Made by a program: the position numbers and the translations under genes. From contig NZ_JALIGC010000037.1 of the NCBI RefSeq assembly GCF_024764775.1, forward strand, positions 186,001 to 250,000: a DNA stretch of 64,000 nt, given 5' to 3'. This stretch comes from Scandinavium manionii. Lineage in GTDB: Bacteria; Pseudomonadota; Gammaproteobacteria; Enterobacterales; Enterobacteriaceae. Shown one piece after another: positions 31,250 through 39,540 of the stretch. The notes under the pieces were generated by a model, which had not been told where the DNA came from, did not search any database, and saw only the letters and a list, made by a program, of their open reading frames with translations. Position 1 is the stretch's first letter. Each line of letters starts with the position of its first letter.

Positions 31250-32259
31250 GTACGCCTGAGGCCACCTTGCAACAGCCATTGTTGCAGGCTATCGACCTGA
31301 AAAAACACTACCCGGTGAAGAAGGGCTTTTTTGCCCCAGAACGTCTGGTGAAAGCCCTCGACGGCGTATCATTCACCCTCGAACGCGGCAAAACGCTGGC
31401 GGTTGTGGGTGAATCCGGCTGTGGGAAATCCACGCTCGGCCGCCTGCTGACGATGATTGAAATCCCGACCGGGGGTGAGCTTTATTACCAGGGGCAGGAT
31501 CTGCTGCTACCGGATGCTACTGCGGAAAAGCTACGTCGCCAGAAAATCCAGATTGTGTTCCAGAACCCGTACGGATCGCTGAACCCGCGTAAGAAAGTCA
31601 GCCAGATCCTCGAAGAGCCGCTGCAAATTAACACCACGCTGAACAAAGCGGAGCGCAAGGCGAAAGTGCTGGAAATGATGGCCAAAGTTGGCCTGAAAAC
31701 CGAGCATTACGACCGCTATCCGCACATGTTCTCCGGCGGTCAGCGTCAGCGTATTGCCATTGCCCGCGGCCTGATGCTGGACCCGGACGTGGTGATTGCC
31801 GATGAGCCGGTTTCTGCACTCGACGTTTCCGTGCGTGCGCAGGTGCTGAACCTGATGATGGATTTGCAGCAGGACATGGGGCTGTCGTATGTGTTCATCT
31901 CTCACGACCTGTCGGTGGTGGAACACATCGCTGACGAAGTGATGGTGATGTACCTCGGTCGCTGTGTGGAGAAGGGCAGCAAGGAACAGATTTTCAGTAA
32001 TCCGCGCCACCCGTACACCCAGGCGCTGCTGTCGGCGACACCGCGTCTGAACCCGGATGACCGTCGCGAGCGTATCAAGCTGACCGGCGAACTGCCGAGC
32101 CCGCTGAATCCACCGCCGGGCTGTGCCTTTAATGCCCGCTGCCGTCGTCGCTTTGGTCCCTGCACGCAGTTGCAGCCCCAGCTTAAAGACTACGGTGGAC
32201 AACTGGTGGCGTGCTTTGCCGTTGACCAGGATGAAAACGGTGAAAAACCACTGGCCTGA
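31246..32259 (+). CDS. dppF: Dipeptide ABC transporter ATPase DppF
   Basis: The second ATPase, 337 residues, with Walker A GESGCGKST, signature FSGGQRQR, Walker B VVIADEPVSALD and H loop ISHDL, then the C-terminal cysteine cluster (GCAFNARCRRRFGPC, VACFAVDQ). It pairs with DppD to drive dipeptide uptake. It overlaps dppD by 4 bases, which couples translation, and is followed by a terminator at 32281-32308 shared with convergent bcsG. Confidence 0.97.
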   Translation: MSTPEATLQQPLLQAIDLKKHYPVKKGFFAPERLVKALDGVSFTLERGKTLAVVGESGCGKSTLGRLLTMIEIPTGGELYYQGQDLLLPDATAEKLRRQKIQIVFQNPYGSLNPRKKVSQILEEPLQINTTLNKAERKAKVLEMMAKVGLKTEHYDRYPHMFSGGQRQRIAIARGLMLDPDVVIADEPVSALDVSVRAQVLNLMMDLQQDMGLSYVFISHDLSVVEHIADEVMVMYLGRCVEKGSKEQIFSNPRHPYTQALLSATPRLNPDDRRERIKLTGELPSPLNPPPGCAFNARCRRRFGPCTQLQPQLKDYGGQLVACFAVDQDENGEKPLA

Positions 32260-32280
32260 CTATCTGGCCTGCAGGCATAA

Positions 32281-32308
32281 AAAAAACCGCTCGATGAGCG
32301 GGTTTTTT
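32281..32308 (+). terminator. Bidirectional terminator between dppF and bcsG
   Basis: Stem AAAAAACCGCTC / GAGCGGGTTTTTT with a 3-base loop GAT. T runs on both strands let it serve the convergent operons. Confidence 0.88.
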
Positions 32309-32319
32309 GTGGCTGGCGA

Positions 32320-33999
32320 TTATTCCGGATAAGGGACCCATTCGCCGCCGTTGAGTTTCACGTACGGTTTATTCTGGTACTGAATCACGACGGCGTTGGC
32401 GTTCTCCGACACCGGGGCAGTTTGCGGCAGGTTACTGGTGTATTGATCCCAGTTCACGGAGTCTGCCGTAAACATCTTGCCATCGAGCGCGCGGGAAACC
32501 AGTTCCGATACCGCCAGCAGGCTGCTTGGCTGATCGATTTCAATTGGCGCACCTTGATGTGGTGCTTTCATGCCGAAGAATTTCACCGCTGTCGGGACGT
32601 TGGTGATTTTCGGGCTTGGGATATCACGCAGACCAGAAACCTGCATTTTATCGCCTTTCAGCGCACCACCGTGCTCAGGCACGATAACGACCATCACTTT
32701 ACGACCCGATTTTTCCAGTTCGGTAAAGAAGGTGTCCAGCTCATCAAACATAACCTGCGCGCGGGCTTTGTAGTCAGCCGGTTTGCTCTGACCAGGGAAG
32801 CGGTTACCGTCGTGCAGTGGCAGGATGTTGTAGAACGTCGCCGTTCGTGTACCCGGCTCTTTCAGCTCGTTTTCATTCCAACGATGAAGCTGGTCGAGTT
32901 CGCTGTAGACCGGCGAACCGTCAAAGGCCACCAGGTTCTGCTTCAGTCCTTTCTGGTCCATCAGCGGCGCCTGGATATCACCGTAGTTACGCATCTCTTT
33001 CAGGAAGTCGCCGAATACGCCGTTGTGACCCAGCATCAGCTGCGTTTTGAAGCCCAGCGCTGCCAGGTTGTCAAACAGGTAGCACTGCTTGGCCGCCGGA
33101 GAATAGAGATCGCTGTGCGATGGCTGACCGCAGCTGGCGCGCAGCAGACGAATCGCCGCCGGGCCGCTGTAGGAGGTGGCAGAGTTAAAGTGTTTGAACA
33201 CAATATCAAAGTGCGACCACAGTGGATGCTGCATCAGGCCTGCGGCTTCAACGTCATCCCAGGATATGGAACAGATGTTGATAACCAGCAGTTCGAACGG
33301 CTGTGCATCTGCTGGCAGTGTCGCAGGGAACGTGGTCTGACGTTTCTGCTCCGCAGCATAGAAGCTGGAAAGCCAGGCGTTCAGGTTCGCTGACGTTGGT
33401 GGGGCAGTTTGTGCCGGAATATCACCGACAACAGGTTTCGCATCGGCCGTGGCGACGGTGGCCGCCGCCGTGCCACCCGTGGTGGTGACCGTCCCGGTCG
33501 CCTGACCACCAGGGAATAGCGAGAAGTTCGGGCCGACAAGGGTAATGAGGTTCAGCCACATCATGATGACCACGGTGAAGACCGTGATGCGAAGCCACTG
33601 GCTCAGGAACAGCCAGGCAACCAGCAGGACGAAGAACAGGCCGACCATCTGCCAGTTAATAAAGCGCGTCACCAGGTCGATAACGTAGCTCATGCTGAAG
33701 CCAGCAACTTCCGAACCCTGGCTTAAAATACTTTCCGGGCCAGGCAGCCAGGTGTCGTGCCAGAACAGTGCAAAACCTATCGGGATGGCAATCCAGTGGC
33801 GGATTTTGTGCAGTTTGCTGTTCGGAATGGGCAGCAGCAGAAAGGCCATAAAGACCAGGTTTTGCATGGCATGAAAATTAAGATATCCCGCCCACAGCAG
33901 GCCAAACTTCGCCAGAAAGTAGAAGTTCCATCCAGAAAGGCCGCGCCAGTATTGCCAGAATGGCGATGATGAGACGGCGGTTTGAGTAGGGTTAGTCAT
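32320..33999 (-). CDS. bcsG: Cellulose phosphoethanolamine transferase BcsG
   Basis: BcsG transfers phosphoethanolamine from lipid to nascent cellulose in the periplasm and also supports BcsA stability. The 559-residue protein has about four N-terminal helices, then a Thr/Ala/Gly-rich linker (GGQATGTVTTTGGTAAATVA, near residue 165), and a catalytic domain with NICSISWDD (Cys zinc ligand), NSATSYSGPA (nucleophilic Ser in the E. coli enzyme) and VPEHGGA (Glu/His zinc ligands). All key residues are intact. It overlaps bcsF by 8 bases in the bcsEFG operon. The linker looks longer than I recall for E. coli. Confidence 0.96.
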   Translation of the reverse strand: MTNPTQTAVSSSPFWQYWRGLSGWNFYFLAKFGLLWAGYLNFHAMQNLVFMAFLLLPIPNSKLHKIRHWIAIPIGFALFWHDTWLPGPESILSQGSEVAGFSMSYVIDLVTRFINWQMVGLFFVLLVAWLFLSQWLRITVFTVVIMMWLNLITLVGPNFSLFPGGQATGTVTTTGGTAAATVATADAKPVVGDIPAQTAPPTSANLNAWLSSFYAAEQKRQTTFPATLPADAQPFELLVINICSISWDDVEAAGLMQHPLWSHFDIVFKHFNSATSYSGPAAIRLLRASCGQPSHSDLYSPAAKQCYLFDNLAALGFKTQLMLGHNGVFGDFLKEMRNYGDIQAPLMDQKGLKQNLVAFDGSPVYSELDQLHRWNENELKEPGTRTATFYNILPLHDGNRFPGQSKPADYKARAQVMFDELDTFFTELEKSGRKVMVVIVPEHGGALKGDKMQVSGLRDIPSPKITNVPTAVKFFGMKAPHQGAPIEIDQPSSLLAVSELVSRALDGKMFTADSVNWDQYTSNLPQTAPVSENANAVVIQYQNKPYVKLNGGEWVPYPE

Positions 34000-34189
34000 C
34001 GTTTTGCTTTGCCTTGACGAAATCTGACCGGCGCAGTGTACCTGCCGGTTTTACATAACGGGGTCTAAAAAACATCAACCTGAAGGTTGTTTCAATGCGG
34101 CGCAGGAAGTGACGCGCCATGTATCCCAGAGGGAAAAAAATCAGTGCGCACAGCACAACCAGCTGAATAATATCGCTAATTGACATCAT
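33992..34189 (-). CDS. bcsF: Cellulose accessory membrane protein BcsF
   Basis: A 65-residue protein with one N-terminal transmembrane helix (IIQLVVLCALIFFPLGYMARH) and a basic cytoplasmic tail containing RPRYVKPAGTLRR, matching E. coli BcsF. It recruits BcsE and helps activate BcsG. It overlaps bcsE by 4 bases (ATGA) and bcsG by 8, so the three genes are translationally coupled. Confidence 0.93.
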   Translation of the reverse strand: MMSISDIIQLVVLCALIFFPLGYMARHFLRRIETTFRLMFFRPRYVKPAGTLRRSDFVKAKQNDD

Positions 34190-35745
34190 TGAGGTTGTCC
34201 TCCTTGTGCGTCGGTAAGACGATGAGGTTTAGGGTAACGACGCCAGCTGTGCCCGTCGTGGACGGCATTCACCACCGGCGCTTTGTCGGTGGTCATCGGT
34301 AATGGCGCATTCCAGCGATCGGCGGTGACTGCCCGCATTTCCACGATTTCTGCCGTAATCTGCTTATCTTCAAACCAAATCATGCGGTTCGAGAAAATAT
34401 CGGCCGTGGGTAACGGGAAGATGTGGTTCAGCGCGGTGTCCAAATCGTTTATGCGACAAAAGGTCAGGAACATCACCAGACGGTTATCGCCAATGGTCAT
34501 GATATCGCCGAGGCGGTTCGGGCGGCACAGCGTTAACGCTTGTTCCACGCGCAGGCCCGGCACCGGCCGCAACGCCACCATCACACCTTTGTTATCGGCA
34601 GGCAGCAGCGGGTTATTCATAATAGTGTGTACCGCTTTGCAGAAGATATCCCACTTCTGATAGCCACGAAGTTTCAGCGGCTGGGTCATCGACAGCAGCG
34701 TGCTGATCTCGTCCGGCACGTGACGTTGGAACTGCTGCTTCTGTACGCTTTCGACCAGCGTCAGGCAGCGTGACAGCGGAGTATTCCATGGCACAACCAG
34801 ATTCGCGCCGCAGCCCAGCAGTAGACGTTCGTCCGTTGCACGCAGGCTCGCGGTGATTTCGCGCACCACAATTTTCATCGCGCTGCCGCGTTGACGACGC
34901 AGCGAGTGGATGTCGTGGGCGAGCTGTTCAATCTGGCTGGTTTGTTCGACGGTGAAAATCACAGTGGCAGCTTGAGCCGTACGCGCGGCGTTAAACACCG
35001 CATCGTTGGTATCAAAGACTGACCAGTATTCTGACAGCGGCGGCGCGCCTTCGAGGGCACTTTTGGTGCTCAGTACATCTTTTTCATCGCTGCGCGGTTG
35101 AATCACGGTTTCTTCGCGTTGGGCTAATTGCCAGGTTTTACCAATATAGTGAACCTGAAGCTGTTGGCGTGCGCTGACGCCTTTTTCGTTGGCCCAGAAT
35201 GCAATATCAAAAAGATGACTGTCGCCCAGGAAGCGAAGACTTGCTAAACCGGAAAGTGATCGATACTCGGCCAGTAATAGCGAAAGTTGTGCGTCCGTGT
35301 TGTTACCTGGATTAAGAATAAGCAACGAGCAGCGGTAGTATTTAGCCCAACGCTGGGCGCTATTCAGCCATTTCTTTATGCGTTCTGGTGGAATATTCTG
35401 CCAGGCGTTATCTGAACACAACAACATAAATATATGGTTTGCAGGATCAATAGAACAAAGCAGATCCTGGCGCAGCGAGTATAGACCATTTTCATTTTTT
35501 GGCATGTTGAAAAGGCGTATTTTTTCAGGACCGTGAGATCCATTTAATTTTACTATCTTCTGCGGTTTTTCTCCCATCGTAATCGCGGCGACTTTTGCAT
35601 CAGAATTCTGCGCAGCAATCGTCTGATTCAACAGGCTCACGGCGTCTTCACGACGTTCAACATTGATCCACCAAACACCACCCAGAGGCATATGGCTAAC
35701 TTCGTCCCATAAGGACTGGATTCCAAGTGAAAATACAGGGTCCAC
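34186..35745 (-). CDS. bcsE: c-di-GMP-binding cellulose regulator BcsE
   Basis: BcsE binds c-di-GMP through its C-terminal GIL domain and boosts cellulose synthesis with BcsR/BcsQ and BcsF. The I-site motif RLGD corresponds to E. coli R415-x-x-D418. The regions LLCSIDPANH, LRRQRGSAMKI and CRINDLDTALNHIFPLP match the E. coli protein. The frame is open to a TTG at 35763, but that codon has no ribosome-binding site, and the codon aligned with the E. coli initiator Met is ACG here. GTG at 35745 (MDPVFSLGIQ) has GAGG 6 bases upstream and is chosen. First gene of bcsEFG, divergent from bcsRQABZC. Confidence 0.92.
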   Translation of the reverse strand: MDPVFSLGIQSLWDEVSHMPLGGVWWINVERREDAVSLLNQTIAAQNSDAKVAAITMGEKPQKIVKLNGSHGPEKIRLFNMPKNENGLYSLRQDLLCSIDPANHIFMLLCSDNAWQNIPPERIKKWLNSAQRWAKYYRCSLLILNPGNNTDAQLSLLLAEYRSLSGLASLRFLGDSHLFDIAFWANEKGVSARQQLQVHYIGKTWQLAQREETVIQPRSDEKDVLSTKSALEGAPPLSEYWSVFDTNDAVFNAARTAQAATVIFTVEQTSQIEQLAHDIHSLRRQRGSAMKIVVREITASLRATDERLLLGCGANLVVPWNTPLSRCLTLVESVQKQQFQRHVPDEISTLLSMTQPLKLRGYQKWDIFCKAVHTIMNNPLLPADNKGVMVALRPVPGLRVEQALTLCRPNRLGDIMTIGDNRLVMFLTFCRINDLDTALNHIFPLPTADIFSNRMIWFEDKQITAEIVEMRAVTADRWNAPLPMTTDKAPVVNAVHDGHSWRRYPKPHRLTDAQGGQPQ

Positions 35746-35963
35746 GGTGTCCCTCGTGTGCAAGTTTGACTGTGTATTAGTTTACTAGCAAAACTCTCAG
35801 ATTAAACCTAACATTGAAATTAAAGAGTAACAGATTTAGCATGTGAACCCATTTTCTGTTCGGACATCGTGTATCTAACTGATGAACTCGTGTTTTAGTT
35901 TCTTGAACCAAAGAAATGTCCGATACGTTTATCCACGAAATGTCTGATAAAGGTTCAAAAGAA

Positions 35964-36152
35964 ATGTCTGAAAATGAAAACCGGACAGCGTCAGAATCAA
36001 CGCCTGGTTACACCTTCCAAAATGATTTTTTGGCTTTAAGTCGGGCATTCTCTTTACCCGAAATAGATTATACCGATATTTCCCAACGCGAGCATCTTGC
36101 CGCTGCATTAAAGCGCTGGCCTTTGCTGGCCGAGCTGGCGGAACAAAAATAA
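35964..36152 (+). CDS. bcsR: Cellulose regulator BcsR
   Basis: BcsR is a short cytoplasmic protein that complexes with BcsQ and BcsE to regulate cellulose synthase assembly. The conserved C-terminal part (FQNDFLALSRAFSLPEIDYTDISQREHLAAALKRWPLLAEL) matches E. coli closely. Three in-frame ATGs, at 35916, 35940 and 35964, lie exactly 24 bases apart, each in a near-identical context (GAAATGTCYGA). The third is chosen: it gives 62 residues, the E. coli length, and AAAGG lies 10 bases before it. The longer 78-residue form cannot be excluded. bcsQ starts 10 bases later. Confidence 0.85.
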   Translation: MSENENRTASESTPGYTFQNDFLALSRAFSLPEIDYTDISQREHLAAALKRWPLLAELAEQK

Positions 36153-36162
36153 GGAAGCCTGA

Positions 36163-36915
36163 ATGGCCATTTTGGGATTACAGGGTCTGCGAGGCGGCAC
36201 TGGAACGACATCTCTGACTGCCGCACTTGGCTGGGCGTTACAGTCTCTGGGCGAGACGGTTATCATTATGGATGCGTGTCCGGATAACATGCTGCGCTAC
36301 TTTTTCAATGACAGCATTGCGCATCGCGATGGCTGGGTGCGTGCACTTTTAGACGGCAAAGACTGGCGTGATGCCGGGCTTCGGTACACCTCTCAGGTCG
36401 ATTTTCTCCCGTTTGGTCAGCTTTCTGTAACAGAACGTGTAAATGTACAGGTCTTGACCCCGATCCTGAACCAGGCTGTGGACATTGTTCAGGCCCTCGA
36501 TCAAAAGCGTCCGAACCATTGGGTGCTTATTGATTTACCCCATGATGTTCAGCCGTGGATGCAGCCGCTGATTGAAGCCTGCAACCATATGCTGACGGTG
36601 GTGAATCCGGATGCGAATGCGCATATCCGATTGCATCAGCAGGTTCTGCCCAAACACGGTCATATCCTGATCAACGATTTACGCATTGGCAGCCATATTC
36701 AGGACGATATTTATCGAATTTGGTTACAGAGCCAGCCTCGTATGCTGCCGGTGGTTATCCACCGTGACGAATCCGTGGCTGAGTGTCTGGCAGCCAAGCA
36801 ACCGCTTGGCGAATACCGAAGCGATTCGTTGGCAGCAGAAGAAGTGGTCACGCTCGCGAACTGGTGTCTGATGCATTACGCCGGGATCCGTCCGGGCATG
36901 GAGCAGTCCTCATGA
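36163..36915 (+). CDS. bcsQ: MinD-like ATPase BcsQ
   Basis: BcsQ is a MinD/ParA-related protein needed for polar localisation and activation of the cellulose machine. The 250-residue frame is complete, unlike the nonsense-bearing copy known in E. coli K-12, so cellulose production is plausible. The N-terminal phosphate loop is the BcsQ variant GLRGGTGTTS, without the usual invariant lysine; DACPDN and LIDLPHD follow, and the NDLRIGSHIQDD block is near residue 170. The stop overlaps the bcsA ATG (ATGA at 36912-36915). Confidence 0.95.
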   Translation: MAILGLQGLRGGTGTTSLTAALGWALQSLGETVIIMDACPDNMLRYFFNDSIAHRDGWVRALLDGKDWRDAGLRYTSQVDFLPFGQLSVTERVNVQVLTPILNQAVDIVQALDQKRPNHWVLIDLPHDVQPWMQPLIEACNHMLTVVNPDANAHIRLHQQVLPKHGHILINDLRIGSHIQDDIYRIWLQSQPRMLPVVIHRDESVAECLAAKQPLGEYRSDSLAAEEVVTLANWCLMHYAGIRPGMEQSS

Positions 36916-39530
36916 TACGTCTTACCGCCCTCTTGCTGGCACCGGAAGCGGGGGCGCGTCTGCGTGCGCGGTATATGGATTATCGTCGCCACAAAGCGTC
37001 ATGGCTGGGTGCCACCATGGGTTGTATTTGGGTGGCCCTCGCATGGCTGTTTATCCCGCTTGAACACCCACGCTGGCAGCGTATTCGCGCCAACTACAAC
37101 GAACTGTATCCGCATATCGATGCGCACCGTCCGCGGCCGCTCGATCCTGTTCGCTATGTCCTGCAAAGCCTGTGGCTGGTGTTGACGCTTCCTGTTGCAG
37201 AGAAAAAGAGCTTCAACTGGAAAGGGCTGAAAGCCATGTCCGGCGCGCGCGGTCGTTACCATAAGTGGATGGACGATCTGCCTGAAAGAATGAGCACCAA
37301 AACGGCGCATCTGGACCATAAAAAAGAGCTGACTCACGTTCACCCGAAAGTGCGAAAGCTCATTCTCGGCACCGTAGTGTTCTGCTCGTTACTGCTGGCG
37401 CTGGTCTGCGTCACGCAGCCGTTTAATCCCATTTCGCAGTTTATCTTCCTGCTGCTGCTGTGGGGCATTGCGCTTATTGTTCGCCGGATGCCTGGGCGTT
37501 TCTCCGCGCTGATGCTGGTAGTGCTGTCGCTAACGGTGTCCTGTCGTTATATCTGGTGGCGCTATACTTCAACGCTGAACTGGAATGACCCGGTGAGCCT
37601 GGTCTGCGGCATGACGCTGCTGTTTGCGGAAACCTACGCCTGGGTCGTGCTGGTACTGGGTTACTTCCAGGTTATCTGGCCGCTTAACCGCCAGCCGGTG
37701 CCGCTGCCGAAAGATATGGCCCTGTGGCCGTCAGTCGATATTTTTGTCCCAACCTATAACGAAGATCTGAGCGTGGTGAAAAACACCGTCTATGCGTCGT
37801 TGGGTATCGACTGGCCGAAAGACAAACTCAAAATCTGGATTCTTGATGACGGCGGTCGCGAAGAGTTCCGCCAGTTCGCCAAAGATGTCGGCGTCGAGTA
37901 TGTCGCGCGTACCACGCATGAACACGCGAAAGCGGGCAACATCAACAATGCACTGAAGCTGGCGAAAGGGGATTTGGTCTCTATCTTCGACTGCGACCAC
38001 GTGCCGACACGATCCTTCCTGCAAATGACAGTGGGCTGGTTCCTTAAAGATAAAAATCTGGGCGTGATGCAGACTCCGCACCACTTCTTCTCTCCCGATC
38101 CGTTCGAACGTAACCTCGGTCGTTTCCGTAAGACCCCGAACGAAGGCACGTTGTTCTACGGCCTGGTTCAGGACGGAAACGATATGTGGGATGCGACGTT
38201 CTTCTGTGGTTCCTGTGCGGTAATCCGCCGTGGACCGCTGGATGAAGTGGGTGGGATTGCCGTCGAAACGGTGACAGAAGATGCGCACACCTCGTTGCGT
38301 CTGCACCGTCGGGGCTACACCTCGGCCTACATGCGTATACCGCAGGCGGCAGGTCTGGCGACGGAAAGCCTGTCAGCGCATATCGGCCAGCGTATTCGCT
38401 GGGCGCGCGGGATGGTGCAAATTTTCCGTATGGATAACCCGCTGTTTGGTAAAGGGCTGAAATGGTCGCAGCGTATCTGTTACGCCAACGCCATGCTGCA
38501 CTTCTTATCCGGCGTACCGCGGCTTATCTTCCTGACGGCACCGCTGGCGTTCCTGCTGTTGCACGCTTACATCATTTACGCGCCGGCGCTGATGATTGCG
38601 TTGTTCGTTCTGCCGCATATGATTCACGCCAGCCTGACCAACTCGAAAATTCAGGGCAAATATCGCCACTCCTTCTGGAGTGAAATTTACGAAACCGTTC
38701 TGGCCTGGTATATCGCTCCGCCAACCATCGTGGCGCTGATTAACCCGAAAATCGGTACCTTCAACGTGACGGCGAAAGGCGGCCTGGTGAAAGAAGAGTA
38801 CGTCGATTGGGTGATTTCCCGTCCGTACTTGTACCTGGTTATTCTAAACCTGGTGGGGATCGCCGTCGGTATCTGGCGTCACTTCACCGGCCCGGAGAAT
38901 GAAATCCTGACCGTGTGGGTCAGTATCGTGTGGGTGTTCTACAACCTGATTATTCTGGGCGGGGCCGTGGCCGTCTCTGTTGAAAGTAAACAGGTGCGTC
39001 GTTCCCACCGCGTTGAGATGAAAATGCCTGCGGCGATTGCCCGCGAAGACGGGCACCTCTTCTCCTGTACGCTGCACGACTTCTCTGATGGCGGCGTAGG
39101 GCTGAAAATCAACGGGGATGGACAGGTTCTGGAAGGTCAGAAGGTCAATTTGCTGCTCAAACGGGGTCAGCAGGAATTCGCCTTCCCAATGCTGGTAGCC
39201 CGCGTAATGGGCAGCGAAGTGGGTCTGCAACTGCTGCCGATGCCGACTCGCCAGCACATTGATTTTGTTCAGTGTACGTTTGCCCGCGCCGATACCTGGG
39301 CGCTCTGGCAAGACAGCTTCCCGGAAGATAAACCGCTGGAAAGTATGATGGACATTTTAAAACTGGGGTTCCGTGGCTATCGCCACCTTGCGGAGTTCGC
39401 GCCGCCTTCGGTGAAATTTATTTTCCGATCGCTCCTCTCACTGGTTGCCTGGGTTGTCTCCTTCATACCGCGTCGCCCTGAGCGCAACGTGGGTGAGATT
39501 CTCCCTGAACCGGTAATGGCTCAACAATGA
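36912..39530 (+). CDS. bcsA: Cellulose synthase catalytic subunit BcsA
   Basis: BcsA polymerises glucose from UDP-glucose and threads the chain through the inner membrane, activated by c-di-GMP. The 872-residue protein (E. coli length) shows the GT2 motifs ILDDGGR, FDCDHVP, FFCGS, VTEDAHT (TED) and GQRIRW (QxxRW), transmembrane helices on both sides, and a C-terminal PilZ domain with RRSHR and DFSDGG, the c-di-GMP-binding elements. All are intact. The frame is open from 36783, but the ATG at 36912 overlaps the bcsQ stop and gives MIRLTALLLAPEAG, aligned with E. coli. Confidence 0.98.
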   Translation: MIRLTALLLAPEAGARLRARYMDYRRHKASWLGATMGCIWVALAWLFIPLEHPRWQRIRANYNELYPHIDAHRPRPLDPVRYVLQSLWLVLTLPVAEKKSFNWKGLKAMSGARGRYHKWMDDLPERMSTKTAHLDHKKELTHVHPKVRKLILGTVVFCSLLLALVCVTQPFNPISQFIFLLLLWGIALIVRRMPGRFSALMLVVLSLTVSCRYIWWRYTSTLNWNDPVSLVCGMTLLFAETYAWVVLVLGYFQVIWPLNRQPVPLPKDMALWPSVDIFVPTYNEDLSVVKNTVYASLGIDWPKDKLKIWILDDGGREEFRQFAKDVGVEYVARTTHEHAKAGNINNALKLAKGDLVSIFDCDHVPTRSFLQMTVGWFLKDKNLGVMQTPHHFFSPDPFERNLGRFRKTPNEGTLFYGLVQDGNDMWDATFFCGSCAVIRRGPLDEVGGIAVETVTEDAHTSLRLHRRGYTSAYMRIPQAAGLATESLSAHIGQRIRWARGMVQIFRMDNPLFGKGLKWSQRICYANAMLHFLSGVPRLIFLTAPLAFLLLHAYIIYAPALMIALFVLPHMIHASLTNSKIQGKYRHSFWSEIYETVLAWYIAPPTIVALINPKIGTFNVTAKGGLVKEEYVDWVISRPYLYLVILNLVGIAVGIWRHFTGPENEILTVWVSIVWVFYNLIILGGAVAVSVESKQVRRSHRVEMKMPAAIAREDGHLFSCTLHDFSDGGVGLKINGDGQVLEGQKVNLLLKRGQQEFAFPMLVARVMGSEVGLQLLPMPTRQHIDFVQCTFARADTWALWQDSFPEDKPLESMMDILKLGFRGYRHLAEFAPPSVKFIFRSLLSLVAWVVSFIPRRPERNVGEILPEPVMAQQ

Positions 39531-39540
39531 TGACTATACG

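Noticed and set aside
36163..36915. Possible K-12-style nonsense mutation in bcsQ
   Set aside because: The frame is complete with 250 residues and the expected motifs.
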